A DNA stretch of 64,000 nt, taken from NCBI GenBank assembly GCA_963789215.1, contig CAWBJY010000015.1, positions 186,001-250,000 on the forward strand, read 5' to 3'. Source of the stretch: Phormidesmis sp963789215 (GTDB taxonomy: Bacteria; Cyanobacteriota; Cyanobacteriia; Phormidesmidales; Phormidesmidaceae). Shown one piece after another: positions 36,175 through 44,870 of this stretch. Numbering within the stretch: position 1 is the first letter of the stretch; every line of letters starts with the position of its first letter. Made by a program: the position numbers and the translations under genes. The notes beneath the pieces are model-generated. The model was given only the letters and a program-made list of their open reading frames with translations, was not told where the DNA came from and did not search any database.

Positions 36175-36297
36175 AGGTTTATCTCTGTAGATTGATTCCT
36201 AAAGTGAGCTAGCGATGATGCGATCGCATTAGCTCATCTTGTTTGTTGTACTTTAAAGCACAAAGCTATCGGATCTATCCCTGCCAAAAGCAGCGTC

Positions 36298-36552
36298 TTA
36301 ATAGCTGTCGTCGCCCGTAACGGTTTTAATGCCAAGGCTGTGGTTAGCGTCGTGAAGGCGTTCGGCGATCGCATTTTGCCACTTAAGGCTAATTTCAGGG
36401 TTAGCTAGCACCTGCTGCGCTTGCTCACGGCACTTCGCCCCAGCCGAAATGTCCATTTGGCCAATGCCTGTCAAATCTTCGTAGAGCTTTTTTAGCAGCG
36501 CCTCTGATGGCGGCTCTACAGCAGGAGACTGGGTGGAAAGTTTCTCGGACAT
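36298..36552 (-). CDS. small hypothetical protein, 84 residues
   Basis: It begins MSEKLSTQSPAVEPPSEALL and continues KKLYEDLTGIGQMDIS, then HDANHSLGIKTVTGDDSY. It is mostly helical, soluble, and has a single Cys. The frame is open to 36639, but AAGGAG lies 8 nt before ATG 36552. No family is recognised. It is divergent from ureA, so a link with nitrogen metabolism is possible but only positional. Confidence 0.6.
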   Translation of the reverse strand: MSEKLSTQSPAVEPPSEALLKKLYEDLTGIGQMDISAGAKCREQAQQVLANPEISLKWQNAIAERLHDANHSLGIKTVTGDDSY

Positions 36553-36819
36553 ATCAAACTCCTTACCGGATGAATTAAGCGCTCTTGCTAGCAAATTGCC
36601 CATAGCAGATTGCCTAAAGCAAAAGACGCTTGAGCTCATTGTGTCCTGCTAGGTAGAATCGATCATCCGTATGTCGATAAGCTTTACAGAGAAGAATATA
36701 TGAATGCGGTTCTTAGCCTTTCTTAGCAAAATAGCGAGGCTTGATACGTTCTATCTCTGATATTCTGATACCTTTTAACTGATAACGTTAACGCTACGCG
36801 AGCAACCGAAGAAGACCTT

Positions 36820-37125
36820 ATGCTGTTGTCCCCACAGGAAAAAGACAAGCTGCTAATTTTTACCGCAGCGCTGGTGGCCGAAAGGAGAAAGGCAAGAGGC
36901 GTTAAGCTCAACTATCCGGAGGCAGTGGCTTACATTTCGGCGGCGATTATGGAAGGGGCTAGAGACGGTAAAACTGTGAGCGAGCTGATGAGTGAAGGCA
37001 CAACCTTACTCACACGCGCGGACGTAATGGAAGGCATTCCAGAAATGGTGCATGAGGTGCAAGTAGAAGCCACTTTCCCAGATGGAACAAAGTTGGTAAC
37101 CGTTCACAACCCGATTTTAGATTAG
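36820..37125 (+). CDS. ureA: urease gamma subunit (cluster 1)
   Basis: A 101-residue structural subunit. It matches the family end to end: MLLSPQEKDKLLIFTAALVA, ERRKARGVKLNYPEAVAYIS, EGARDGKTVSELMSEG and FPDGTKLVTVHNPI. It is the first gene of cluster 1 and is followed 71 bp later by ureB, with a 15-bp tandem repeat in between. Urease hydrolyses urea to ammonia and carbamate in the cytosol. No NtcA box was found in the 180 bp upstream. Confidence 0.97.
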   Translation: MLLSPQEKDKLLIFTAALVAERRKARGVKLNYPEAVAYISAAIMEGARDGKTVSELMSEGTTLLTRADVMEGIPEMVHEVQVEATFPDGTKLVTVHNPILD

Positions 37126-37170
37126 GCCGCCTTTGGCGATGTTGCCTTTGGAAGTGTTGCCTTTGGAAAT
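37126..37170. repeat. 3 x 15-bp tandem repeat between ureA and ureB
   Basis: The unit GTTGCCTTTGGAAGT occurs three times; the first copy diverges (GCCGCCTTTGGCGAT). Confidence 0.85.
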
Positions 37171-37196
37171 GTTATAGAAGTAGGGTTATAGAAGCA

Positions 37197-37547
37197 ATGT
37201 ATAAGGAAAACACAGTAGAACCAACGCCGCTAGTGCCAGGGCAAATTATTCCAGGTGGCTCAGAAATGATTGAGCTAAATGCGGGTCGAGAAATCGTGAC
37301 GATGGTGGTGAGCAATATAGGCGATCGCCCTATTCAAGTTGGCTCGCACTTCCATTTTTACGAAGTGAACGAAGGCTTGCAGTTTGATCGCGATCGCGCC
37401 AAAAAAATGCGCCTAAACATCACCGCAGGCACCGCCGTCCGCTTTGAACCCGGCGACGAAAAGGAAATTGAGCTAGTGCCCTACGGCGGCAGCCAGGACA
37501 TCTATGGCTTCAACGGCAAATACAACGGAGCGAGCCTGAAAGAATAA
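37197..37547 (+). CDS. ureB: urease beta subunit (cluster 1)
   Basis: A 116-residue subunit with a short N-terminal tail, then the conserved core: PGQIIPGGSEMIELNAGRE, NIGDRPIQVGSHFHFYEVN, RLNITAGTAVRFEPGDEKE and GFNGKYNGASL. It overlaps ureG by one base (TAATG), so translation is likely coupled. The direct ureB-ureG junction, with ureC displaced to the end of the cluster, is unusual. Confidence 0.97.
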   Translation: MYKENTVEPTPLVPGQIIPGGSEMIELNAGREIVTMVVSNIGDRPIQVGSHFHFYEVNEGLQFDRDRAKKMRLNITAGTAVRFEPGDEKEIELVPYGGSQDIYGFNGKYNGASLKE

Positions 37548-38161
37548 TGGGTAAATCAGCGGCTCGTCTGGGCATCGGTGGGCCAGTCGGCAGCGGCAAA
37601 ACCGCTTTGATAGAAGGCATTGTGCCGCTGTTGCAGGCGCAAGGAGTAGAGGTTGCCGTGGTGACTAACGATTTGCTCACCACAGAAGACGCCGATCGGC
37701 TCAAGCGCAAAGGCTTTTTGGCCGCAGATCGCATCGTCGGCGTAGAAACCGGTAGCTGCCCGCACACGGCCATCCGCGAAGATCCCACGATGAATCAGCT
37801 CGCTATCCAAGATTTAGAACTGTTGTTTCCTCAGCTCGACTTAATCTTAATTGAAAGCGGCGGCGACAATTTAGCGTCTACCTTCAGCTACGAACTGGTC
37901 GATGCCTACATGTTTGTTATTGACGTAGGCGCAGGCGATGATATTCCCCGTAAAAATGGGCCAGGATTCGTGCAGTCCGATTTGGCCGTGGTTAATAAAA
38001 TAGATATTGCGCCTTACGTGGGGGCGGATTTGGATTTGATGCGATCGCAATCTGCTCAGTATCGCCAGGGCAAGCCCGTCGTCTACACCAACTGCAAAAC
38101 CGCTGAAGGGCTTGATGAGGTTGTTGATTTCATTCAAAAGACGCTGTTGTTTAGCTCATGA
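37547..38161 (+). CDS. ureG: urease accessory GTPase
   Basis: A 204-residue SIMIBI GTPase that drives nickel delivery to the urease apoenzyme. The P-loop is GIGGPVGSGKTALIEG. The nickel/zinc CPH motif is in VETGSCPHTAIREDP. Further motifs are LESGGDNLASTFS and VVNKIDIAPYVGADL. The length is normal. It overlaps ureB by one base and ureD by four. As the only ureG in the window it must also serve the second urease. Confidence 0.97.
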   Translation: MGKSAARLGIGGPVGSGKTALIEGIVPLLQAQGVEVAVVTNDLLTTEDADRLKRKGFLAADRIVGVETGSCPHTAIREDPTMNQLAIQDLELLFPQLDLILIESGGDNLASTFSYELVDAYMFVIDVGAGDDIPRKNGPGFVQSDLAVVNKIDIAPYVGADLDLMRSQSAQYRQGKPVVYTNCKTAEGLDEVVDFIQKTLLFSS

Positions 38162-39084
38162 CCAGTCAAGTGACCAACCAAGTGACCAACCAAGTGACCA
38201 GTCAAGCAGCGTTAACGCGATCCCAACTTTCGCTTGAGCTAGGCTGCAATGCCTCGGATCAAACCGTTCTCCAAAAGCGCTATATGGCTTATCCGCTGAG
38301 CGTTTCTCCCCTTTTTCGACGAGAGGATAATAGCCTCGAAAAAGCCCGGTCGAAGCGTGCATATCTGTACCGCATGAATACCTCGCCCGGCCTGTTAGCA
38401 GAAGACGCACTCGGCATAGAGATTCAGCTTGCGCCCGGAAGTCAGCTTTATTTGGCCGATCAGTCTGCGACAAAAGTGCATCAGATGCCCGATTTAGATA
38501 CTCATGCAACCGTTAAATACGACATTAAGCTAGAGGCAGACTCAACGCTAGAGTTTTTGCCAGAGCCACTGATTTTATTTGAAAATTCAGATTTGCAACA
38601 AACCACCAACATCACAATGCACCGCGAAGCCGGACTCTGTTGGGGAGAAATTGTTCTACCTGGCCGACTGGCCAGAGGAGAGGTTTACCAGTTCCGCAAA
38701 TATCTAAACAAAACGAGAATACAGTTCCCCAATGACAAGCCGTGGTTTGCAGAAACCATAAATCTAACGGGAAAAGGCAATCGGTTTGTGCAAAGTCCTT
38801 TATTTGCCAGTGATCCCGTGCTAGGGACACTAATTTTAGTTTTGCCAGAGGCGATCGCAACCACAACCACCCTAAAAGCGCTCAGTGACCAGATTGACCA
38901 GATTGGCCAAACGGCAGCAAAAGCTGCTTCGATTAGCTTAGCCAGTTCAATCCTTCCGGGCAACCGAGGACTGTTTGTTCGCGCCATGTCCGCAACGACT
39001 CGAGAGATTCAGCTTTGCTTTAGGCAAGCACTGAACTCTGTGCGATCGCTACGAGGACAGAATCCACTACCATACGGACTGTAG
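38158..39084 (+). CDS. ureD: urease accessory protein UreD (cluster 1)
   Basis: A 308-residue scaffold that binds apo-urease and recruits UreF and UreG. Recognisable segments are YPLSVSPLFRR, YRMNTSPGLLAEDAL, YLADQSATKVH, LEFLPEPLILFEN and WGEIVLPGRLARGE. The start overlaps the ureG stop (ATGA). The first 16 codons are a 12-bp tandem repeat encoding QVTNQVTNQVTSQ, probably a non-essential tail. The family core begins near residue 20. Confidence 0.94.
   Translation: MTSQVTNQVTNQVTSQAALTRSQLSLELGCNASDQTVLQKRYMAYPLSVSPLFRREDNSLEKARSKRAYLYRMNTSPGLLAEDALGIEIQLAPGSQLYLADQSATKVHQMPDLDTHATVKYDIKLEADSTLEFLPEPLILFENSDLQQTTNITMHREAGLCWGEIVLPGRLARGEVYQFRKYLNKTRIQFPNDKPWFAETINLTGKGNRFVQSPLFASDPVLGTLILVLPEAIATTTTLKALSDQIDQIGQTAAKAASISLASSILPGNRGLFVRAMSATTREIQLCFRQALNSVRSLRGQNPLPYGL
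38161..38208. repeat. 4 x 12-bp in-frame repeat at the ureD start
   Basis: The unit ACCAACCAAGTG (or ACCAGTCAAGTG) occurs four times directly after the ureD start codon and encodes VTNQ/VTSQ units. Confidence 0.9.
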
Positions 39085-39105
39085 GCTGTCTGTGCTGTAG
39101 GAAAA

Positions 39106-39177
39106 AAGACGCCAAAAAAAAGACGTTAGAAAAAAAGACGTTAGAAAAAAGACGCTAGAGAAAAGACGCTAGAGAAG
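39106..39177. repeat. about 15-bp A-rich tandem repeats between ureD and ureE
   Basis: Five degenerate units of the form AAAAAAGACGYTAGA lie directly before the ureE start codon. Confidence 0.85.
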
Positions 39178-39179
39178 AC

Positions 39180-39719
39180 ATGACTTCAGAAACCGTGCTG
39201 GCTGAAACTTACTTGGGTAATGTGGGCGAGAGTGATGAGCTAGCTCAGCGGGTGCTGCGATCGCAAAAAGACGGCGATTGCTTAGAGGTGATGATTGAGC
39301 GGTGCGATCGCGCCAAAGGCAGAATCCTAGCCTCGACCCATTCAGGGCAAACGGTCGGCATTGTAAAAGGTCGCGACTGGCTGCTTAGAGACGGGGATGC
39401 GTTATCAGCAGAAGACAAGCGCCTGGTGCTAGTGAGCATTCAAGCGCAAACGCTAATCGCGCTGAAGTTCGCGAATAGTGAAGACAACAACCCGGCAGCG
39501 CTAATAAGACTGGGCCATGTTTTAGGCAATCGTCACTGGCCGGTCACGCTGAGAGAACAAACGCTCTATGTCGAGCTAGTAGCCGAAGCAGCCCTAGTAG
39601 AATCGACCTTAAAAGAGACCGCAGCGCGATTAGAAATTAAAGGACTGCAAATTGAGCAGGTAGAAAGATCCGCTCAAGATGCTCTCGACTTCCACACAGA
39701 CAGCGCTCATCACCACTAA
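39180..39719 (+). CDS. ureE: urease accessory nickel chaperone
   Basis: A 179-residue metallochaperone with an N-terminal peptide-binding domain (about 15-85) and a ferredoxin-like metal-binding domain. The nickel-binding residue occurs in IRLGHVLGNRHWPV (conserved GHxxGNRHWP). The C-terminal histidine tail is short (HTDSAHHH). The start ATG directly follows the tandem repeats, and no clear ribosome-binding site is seen between them. ureF starts 4 bp after its stop. Confidence 0.93.
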   Translation: MTSETVLAETYLGNVGESDELAQRVLRSQKDGDCLEVMIERCDRAKGRILASTHSGQTVGIVKGRDWLLRDGDALSAEDKRLVLVSIQAQTLIALKFANSEDNNPAALIRLGHVLGNRHWPVTLREQTLYVELVAEAALVESTLKETAARLEIKGLQIEQVERSAQDALDFHTDSAHHH

Positions 39720-39723
39720 ACTC

Positions 39724-40419
39724 ATGCCCGACTCCCTCAATCAACAGCTAGCGCTGCTACAGTTAGCAGACTCTTTTTTTCCTTCGGGCGCATACACGCT
39801 TTCTCACGGATTAGAGAGCTTAGTTCAAAGCGATGCGGTCAAGACGGCTGAAGATGTAGAGAGTTTTGTGCGGCTGCTATTGTGCAATAAAATAGGGCCA
39901 ACGGATTTAGTTGCGATCGCCCACACCCACACGGCTAGCCAAAACAACAATATACAAACCATCTGCGAGATTGACGCTCGCTTGTTTGCCCAAACGCCCA
40001 TTGAAAAAACTCGCATTACGCAGCGGCAGAGCGGACGAGCTTTATTAATGGTTGCCAGTAAAACCTGGCCCCATCCGCAGCTAGAGACCTTGAGCCAGCA
40101 AACCGCAAAAGGTGAAATAAACTGCCTTCACCCAGTAGTATTTGCCGTAGTGGCCCGTGTTTCAGGGCTCTCGTCATCAGAAACAGCTTTAGCCTTTACG
40201 CATGGGTTTGTTACTGGCTTGCTCGGCGCGGCCATTCGTTTAGGTGCAATCGGTCATCTAGAAGCGCAGCAAATCAGACGTCGACTCTCAGAAGATATGG
40301 CGACTATCTGTCGAGAATCTGCTGAACAATCGCTTGACGATATGTGGTCTTGTACGCCGCTGATTGATTTGGCTCAGATGAGACAGGCCAAGCTGTCGCG
40401 CCGACTGTTTGCTAGCTGA
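39724..40419 (+). CDS. ureF: urease accessory protein UreF
   Basis: A 231-residue all-helical protein that couples UreG GTP hydrolysis to urease activation. Family motifs are LLQLADSFFPSGAYTLSHGLE, DARLFAQTPIEKTRITQRQSG, HPVVFAVVARVSGL and GAAIRLGAIGHLEAQ. The frame is open from 39679 inside ureE, but ATG 39724 gives the family N-terminus. It ends 13 bp before the stop of the opposing EamA transporter gene, which interrupts the cluster. Confidence 0.94.
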   Translation: MPDSLNQQLALLQLADSFFPSGAYTLSHGLESLVQSDAVKTAEDVESFVRLLLCNKIGPTDLVAIAHTHTASQNNNIQTICEIDARLFAQTPIEKTRITQRQSGRALLMVASKTWPHPQLETLSQQTAKGEINCLHPVVFAVVARVSGLSSSETALAFTHGFVTGLLGAAIRLGAIGHLEAQQIRRRLSEDMATICRESAEQSLDDMWSCTPLIDLAQMRQAKLSRRLFAS

Positions 40420-40432
40420 TATATTTGCTAGC

Positions 40433-41353
40433 TTACGCGATCGCTTCAGTATCTTTAGAAATCAACAACAGCCCCGACAAGACAAGAGCGCTGCCAAACC
40501 CAAACCATACAGACGGAGATTCTTTGAGCAACACTGAGGCATATAAAACTGCAAATAGCGGCTCCGTCAGTAAAAACGCCGCCGCTAAAAGCGCTGGCAA
40601 TCGCTGTGCCGCTACGGTGTAGAGCAGCGTAGACGTTGCCGTAGATAAAATGCCTAACCCCAAGATGACCAGCACGGTTCTTTCAGTTAAGTCGAACGCG
40701 CTAGCTGAATCAGCCAAAAGCACGGTGCAAATAGAAGAGAGTACGCAGCCTAGCAAACAGGTTACAAACACGATGTTCGTCGGTCTTAGGGTGATGCCTT
40801 TACGGGCGATCGCACCAAACCACAGTATATACACAGCCAGTAAACCCGCCCCACTCAAGGCAAAGCCATATCCCATCACCGTCTGCCACGACGTGCCGCT
40901 AGCCGCACCACTAGCCATAGAGAGCTGAGGCAACACGATGAGAATAACGCCAGCCATCGACAGCAAAGTCCCAATACTCTCGTTTCTGTGAATGCGCGCG
41001 CCCGAAAGAATTTTATAGGCAGCGACAAAAAAAGGAGACGTTGTAAAAAACAGCGTCACTTCTCCAACCGGAGCCATCTGAAAGGCGGTAGTTCCCAACA
41101 GAAAGCCGCCAATCATGGGGATGCTCAGCGACCAAATATAGGGAGCCTGTAAGGAATCGAACAGCTCGCGGCGGAGTTTGGGCGCTAGCACAATAGGCAG
41201 TAGCGCTATAGCTGCAACCAAAAAGCGCCCTGCCAGGATAGCGAAGGGAGACCATCCAGGGAGCCAGCGAATGAAGATGCCTGCGGTACCCCAGGTTGCG
41301 GTAGAGAGCAGCGCGATCGCAATTCCTTTACTGTCTAAGTTGACTGATTTCAT
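40433..41353 (-). CDS. EamA/DMT-family transporter
   Basis: A 306-residue membrane protein with about ten hydrophobic spans in two EamA repeats (first from GIAIALLSTATWGTAGIFIR, second from YGFALSGAGLLAVYILWFGA). The C-terminal PLFAVLYASVLLKESPS motif is typical. The substrate is unknown; relatives export amino acids or other metabolites. The frame is open to 41395; ATG 41353 has AGGTGA about 12 nt upstream. It is inverted between ureF and ureC. Confidence 0.88.
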   Translation of the reverse strand: MKSVNLDSKGIAIALLSTATWGTAGIFIRWLPGWSPFAILAGRFLVAAIALLPIVLAPKLRRELFDSLQAPYIWSLSIPMIGGFLLGTTAFQMAPVGEVTLFFTTSPFFVAAYKILSGARIHRNESIGTLLSMAGVILIVLPQLSMASGAASGTSWQTVMGYGFALSGAGLLAVYILWFGAIARKGITLRPTNIVFVTCLLGCVLSSICTVLLADSASAFDLTERTVLVILGLGILSTATSTLLYTVAAQRLPALLAAAFLLTEPLFAVLYASVLLKESPSVWFGFGSALVLSGLLLISKDTEAIA

Positions 41354-41564
41354 GGCTGCGAGCTGTTCACCTTTAGGAGAGGCTAGGTTAAGCATTACAG
41401 CACAAATAGTAATTGCTGCTACGAAAAGACGAGGAGAAATGAATTACCGAAAAAACGCCCTGTAATTATCTCAATCGCGCTTTCACATGAGACGATACTA
41501 ATCTATCGGAGACAGTCTCCAATAACGATTACAGATATCGCCTCACCGCCTTTTCGAAGCTGTT

Positions 41565-41592
41565 ATCCATACTGACTAATCCATACTGAACA
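41565..41592. repeat. 2 x 14-bp tandem repeat upstream of ureC
   Basis: ATCCATACTGACTA followed by ATCCATACTGAACA, ending 4 bp before the ureC start. Confidence 0.75.
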
Positions 41593-41596
41593 AGTA

Positions 41597-43333
41597 ATGA
41601 GCAACTATATTAGCCGCCGCGATTACGCTGATACCTTTGGGCCAACGGTGGGCGATCGCATTCGTCTAGCCGACACCGAACTCTTTATTGAAGTAGAACA
41701 AGACCTGACAACCTACGGCGGCACCTACTACGGCGACGAAGTAAAGTTTGGCGGCGGTAAGGTCATTCGAGACGGCATGGGTCAATCCCCCATATCACGA
41801 GCCGATGGGGCGGTAGATACCGTAATTACCAATGCGCTGATTCTAGACTGGTGGGGCGTAGTCAAGGCCGATGTGGGGATCAAAGACGGCAACATTGTCA
41901 AAATTGGGAAAGCGGGCAACCCCCATACGCAAAATAATATAGACATTATTATCGGGCCGGGTACAGAGATTATTGCGGGCGAAGGCAAGATTCTGACGGC
42001 TGGCGCGATCGATTCGCACATTCACTTTATTTGTCCGCAGCAGATTGAAGTTGCGATCGCCTCAGGCACAACCACCATGCTCGGCGGTGGCACCGGCCCA
42101 GCCACCGGAACGCTGGCCACCACTTGCACGCCCGGCGCGTGGAACATTCACCGCATGTTAGAAGCCGCCGAAGCCTTTCCGATGAACCTAGGCTTTATGG
42201 GCAAAGGGAACGCTAGTCAGCCCGCTGAGCTAGTAGCCCAAATTAAAGCAGGTGCCATGGGCCTAAAGCTGCACGAAGACTGGGGAACCACCGCAGCCGC
42301 TATTGATAACTGCCTGAGCGTCGCTGACGAATACGACGTGCAAGTCGCAATTCATACCGACTCGCTCAACGAGGCGGGCTTTGTTGAAACCACCGTAGCC
42401 GCCTTCAAAGATCGCGTCATTCATACCTTCCACACCGAAGGCGCAGGCGGCGGCCACTCCCCCGACATTCTGACAGTGTGCGCGCTAAACAACGTGCTGC
42501 CCGCTTCAACCAATCCAACTCGCCCCTACACCATCAACACCTTCGACGAGCATAAGGACATGCTGATGGTGTGCCACCACCTGGATAAAAACATTCCAGA
42601 AGACGTGAAATTTGCCGAATCGCGCATTCGCCGCGAGACCATTGCCGCTGAGGATTTGCTGCACGATATGGGCGCGTTTAGCATTATGGCCTCCGATTCG
42701 CAGGCCATGGGGCGAGTGGGCGAAGTGGTGACGCGCACCTGGCAGACCGCCCATAAAATGAAGGTGCAAAAGGGACTGTTGCCCGACCCGCAAAATGAAA
42801 GCGAGACGCACGACAACTATCGGGCAAAGCGCTATGTGGCGAAGTACACGATTAATCCTGCGATCGCGCACGGCATCTCCCACTGCGTCGGCTCCGTAGA
42901 AGAAGGCAAACTCGCCGATCTGTGCCTTTGGAGTCCAGCCTTCTTTGGCGTAAAGCCCGAAACCGTGATCAAAGGCGGCTTCATTGCCTACGCGCAAATG
43001 GGAGACGCCAACGCCAGCATCTCCACGCCAGGCCCGGTGCACATGCGACCGATGTTTGGCAGCTTTGGCAGAGCCATCAACAGCACCGCCTACACCTTTG
43101 TCTCGCAGGCCGCAATGGACTTAGACGTTGCCAGTCAGCTCGGATTAAATCCCAACCGTCTGCGCCCCGTATTCGACACGCGCCAGCTCAAAAAGAGCGA
43201 CCTGAAGCTCAATAGCCTCACGCCCAATATCGAAGTTACGCCCGAAACCTTTGAGGTAAAAGTAGACGGCAAGCTGCTCACCTGCGAACCCGCAGAAGTG
43301 CTGCCTATGGCTCAGCGATACTTTTTGTTCTAG
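41597..43333 (+). CDS. ureC: urease alpha (catalytic) subunit, cluster 1
   Basis: A 578-residue catalytic subunit. All nickel and catalytic residues are readable: His pair in IDSHIHF, carbamylated Lys in GLKLHEDWG, His in VAIHTDSLNE, His in IHTFHTEGAGGGHSPD, flap Cys-His in MVCHHLD and Asp in MASDSQAMGR. The C-terminal QRYFLF is standard. It is separated from ureABGDEF by the inverted EamA gene and has its own upstream region. An extra binding protein follows 109 bp downstream. Confidence 0.98.
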   Translation: MSNYISRRDYADTFGPTVGDRIRLADTELFIEVEQDLTTYGGTYYGDEVKFGGGKVIRDGMGQSPISRADGAVDTVITNALILDWWGVVKADVGIKDGNIVKIGKAGNPHTQNNIDIIIGPGTEIIAGEGKILTAGAIDSHIHFICPQQIEVAIASGTTTMLGGGTGPATGTLATTCTPGAWNIHRMLEAAEAFPMNLGFMGKGNASQPAELVAQIKAGAMGLKLHEDWGTTAAAIDNCLSVADEYDVQVAIHTDSLNEAGFVETTVAAFKDRVIHTFHTEGAGGGHSPDILTVCALNNVLPASTNPTRPYTINTFDEHKDMLMVCHHLDKNIPEDVKFAESRIRRETIAAEDLLHDMGAFSIMASDSQAMGRVGEVVTRTWQTAHKMKVQKGLLPDPQNESETHDNYRAKRYVAKYTINPAIAHGISHCVGSVEEGKLADLCLWSPAFFGVKPETVIKGGFIAYAQMGDANASISTPGPVHMRPMFGSFGRAINSTAYTFVSQAAMDLDVASQLGLNPNRLRPVFDTRQLKKSDLKLNSLTPNIEVTPETFEVKVDGKLLTCEPAEVLPMAQRYFLF

Positions 43334-43376
43334 AGGGCTGCTTTTCTAGAGGGCTGACTTTCTAGAGGGCTGACTT
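43329..43376. repeat. 3 x 16-bp tandem repeat at the ureC end
   Basis: The unit TCTAGAGGGCTGACTT occurs three times. The first copy includes the ureC stop codon. Confidence 0.9.
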
Positions 43377-43442
43377 GAGACAAATCATTCCATGAAGGTC
43401 ACTGAAGAACAGGTAGGCTATTGACATGCTTATCTACAATTC

Positions 43443-44810
43443 ATGACACAAAATAAAGAAAAAACGACCCACCCAACTCGACGCAAGATCCTTTCTCTGG
43501 CTGCGCTATTTGGCAGCGGGTTAGCTCTCTCTGGTGGATTGGGCGGATGCATGAACAGACGCAGCGCCGACTCAACCACGACCGAGGAAGGAGCAGGCAC
43601 CGACAATAGCCTTGGCGAGGAGGGTGAGGAGGCTATAGCGGACAGCGATACCATCCCCGTAGGAATTCTTCACTCTCTCTCGGGGCCAATGGCTATTAGC
43701 GAAACCGCTCTGGTCGATGCTGAGGAGCTAGCCATAGCAGAAATCAACGACAACGGCGGCGTACTGGGCCGTCAGATCGTCGCCGTTATTCGAGATGGTG
43801 CGTCCGATCCGCCGACGTTTACTGAAAGGGCTGAAAATCTGATCGATCAATCGCAGGTGGCCGTTATTTTTGGCGGCTGGACTTCATCTAGCCGTCAGGC
43901 CATTAAGTCAGTGGTAGAAGCAAAAGACAACCTGCTTTGGTATCCCTTATCGTACGAGGGTCAAGAGTGCTCTAAGAACATTTTTTATATGGGAGAAACT
44001 CCCAATCAACAGATTGCTCAGGCGGTAGATTGGCTGCTGGAAAATAAAGGAAAATCGTTTTTTCTAATCGGATCGGATCCAATATTTTCGAAGACGGTAA
44101 GTGAGCTAATTCAGGCGCAGCTGGCTGCCAAGCAAGGCAAGCTGGTGGGCGAAGAATATTTGCTTTCAGAAGGAACAGACGTTGCACCGATAATTGCCAA
44201 AATTAAGCAGGCGCTTCCTGAGGGTGGCGTTATTTTTAGCAGCCTACAGGGCGATCGCAACGTGGACTTTTTTAGGCAGCTTAAACAGGCAGGCATCACC
44301 GCCGATAAATACAGCGTTATGTCTGTGGGCATAACCGAAGAAGAGATTCGGCAAATTGGGCCAGAATATGTTGAGGGGCACTATGCCACCTGGAGCTATT
44401 TTCAAACGATTGACAGGCCAGAAAATAAGGCGTGGATCGCCAACTTCAAATCCCAATACGGAGATGATCGGGTCACCAGCGATCCGATGCAGGTGGCCTA
44501 CAGCATGGTGCATCTGTGGGCGCAGGCCGTAGAGACAGCGGGCACCACAGATATTGAAGCCGTCCGTCAAGCGGCCTACGGTCAAGCCTTTGAAGCACCG
44601 GGCGGCCTGATGACCATAGAGCCTAACCACCATACAGCTAAAATCATTCGCATTGGCATGGCTCAGAAGGACGGCCTGTTTGAGATCGTTTCTGAAACAG
44701 ATGCAGCCATAGAGCCGCTGGCCTGGGATCAGTCTTTACCTGAGACAAAGGGCTATTTTTGCGATTGGTCCGATCCGAGCAAAGGCGGCAAGTATAAAGT
44801 GACCAGTTAA
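43443..44810 (+). CDS. orphan urea/short-amide ABC-type substrate-binding protein (UrtA-like)
   Basis: A 455-residue periplasmic lipoprotein. A twin-arginine-like signal TRRKILSLAALFGSGLALSG precedes the lipobox GGLGGC (Cys about 36). An acidic Ser/Thr linker leads to a LivK/AmiC-type core from about residue 75: VGILHSLSGPMAISETALVD, FGGWTSSSRQAIKSVVE, LLWYPLSYEGQECSKNIFYM and GETPNQQIAQAVDWLL. This matches UrtA rather than amino-acid binding proteins. No permease or ATPase adjoins it. It could feed the UrtBCDE transporter with a different ligand (amide or urea) or act as a sensor. Confidence 0.85.
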   Translation: MTQNKEKTTHPTRRKILSLAALFGSGLALSGGLGGCMNRRSADSTTTEEGAGTDNSLGEEGEEAIADSDTIPVGILHSLSGPMAISETALVDAEELAIAEINDNGGVLGRQIVAVIRDGASDPPTFTERAENLIDQSQVAVIFGGWTSSSRQAIKSVVEAKDNLLWYPLSYEGQECSKNIFYMGETPNQQIAQAVDWLLENKGKSFFLIGSDPIFSKTVSELIQAQLAAKQGKLVGEEYLLSEGTDVAPIIAKIKQALPEGGVIFSSLQGDRNVDFFRQLKQAGITADKYSVMSVGITEEEIRQIGPEYVEGHYATWSYFQTIDRPENKAWIANFKSQYGDDRVTSDPMQVAYSMVHLWAQAVETAGTTDIEAVRQAAYGQAFEAPGGLMTIEPNHHTAKIIRIGMAQKDGLFEIVSETDAAIEPLAWDQSLPETKGYFCDWSDPSKGGKYKVTS

Positions 44811-44870
44811 ACTAGCTATCTGAACCGCTTACGGCCACAGGCTTATGGTCACAGGCTTGCGCTTAGGCCG

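Larger units (their letters stand above)
35253..36297. other. 1-kb region without a gene, with repeats and a GC-rich hairpin
   Basis: It holds a 3 x 15-bp repeat (35797-35841) and a GC-rich hairpin (36121-36174). The rest is AT-rich, with no frame showing a family motif or ribosome-binding site. No insertion-sequence ends or tRNA fragments were recognised. Confidence 0.55.
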
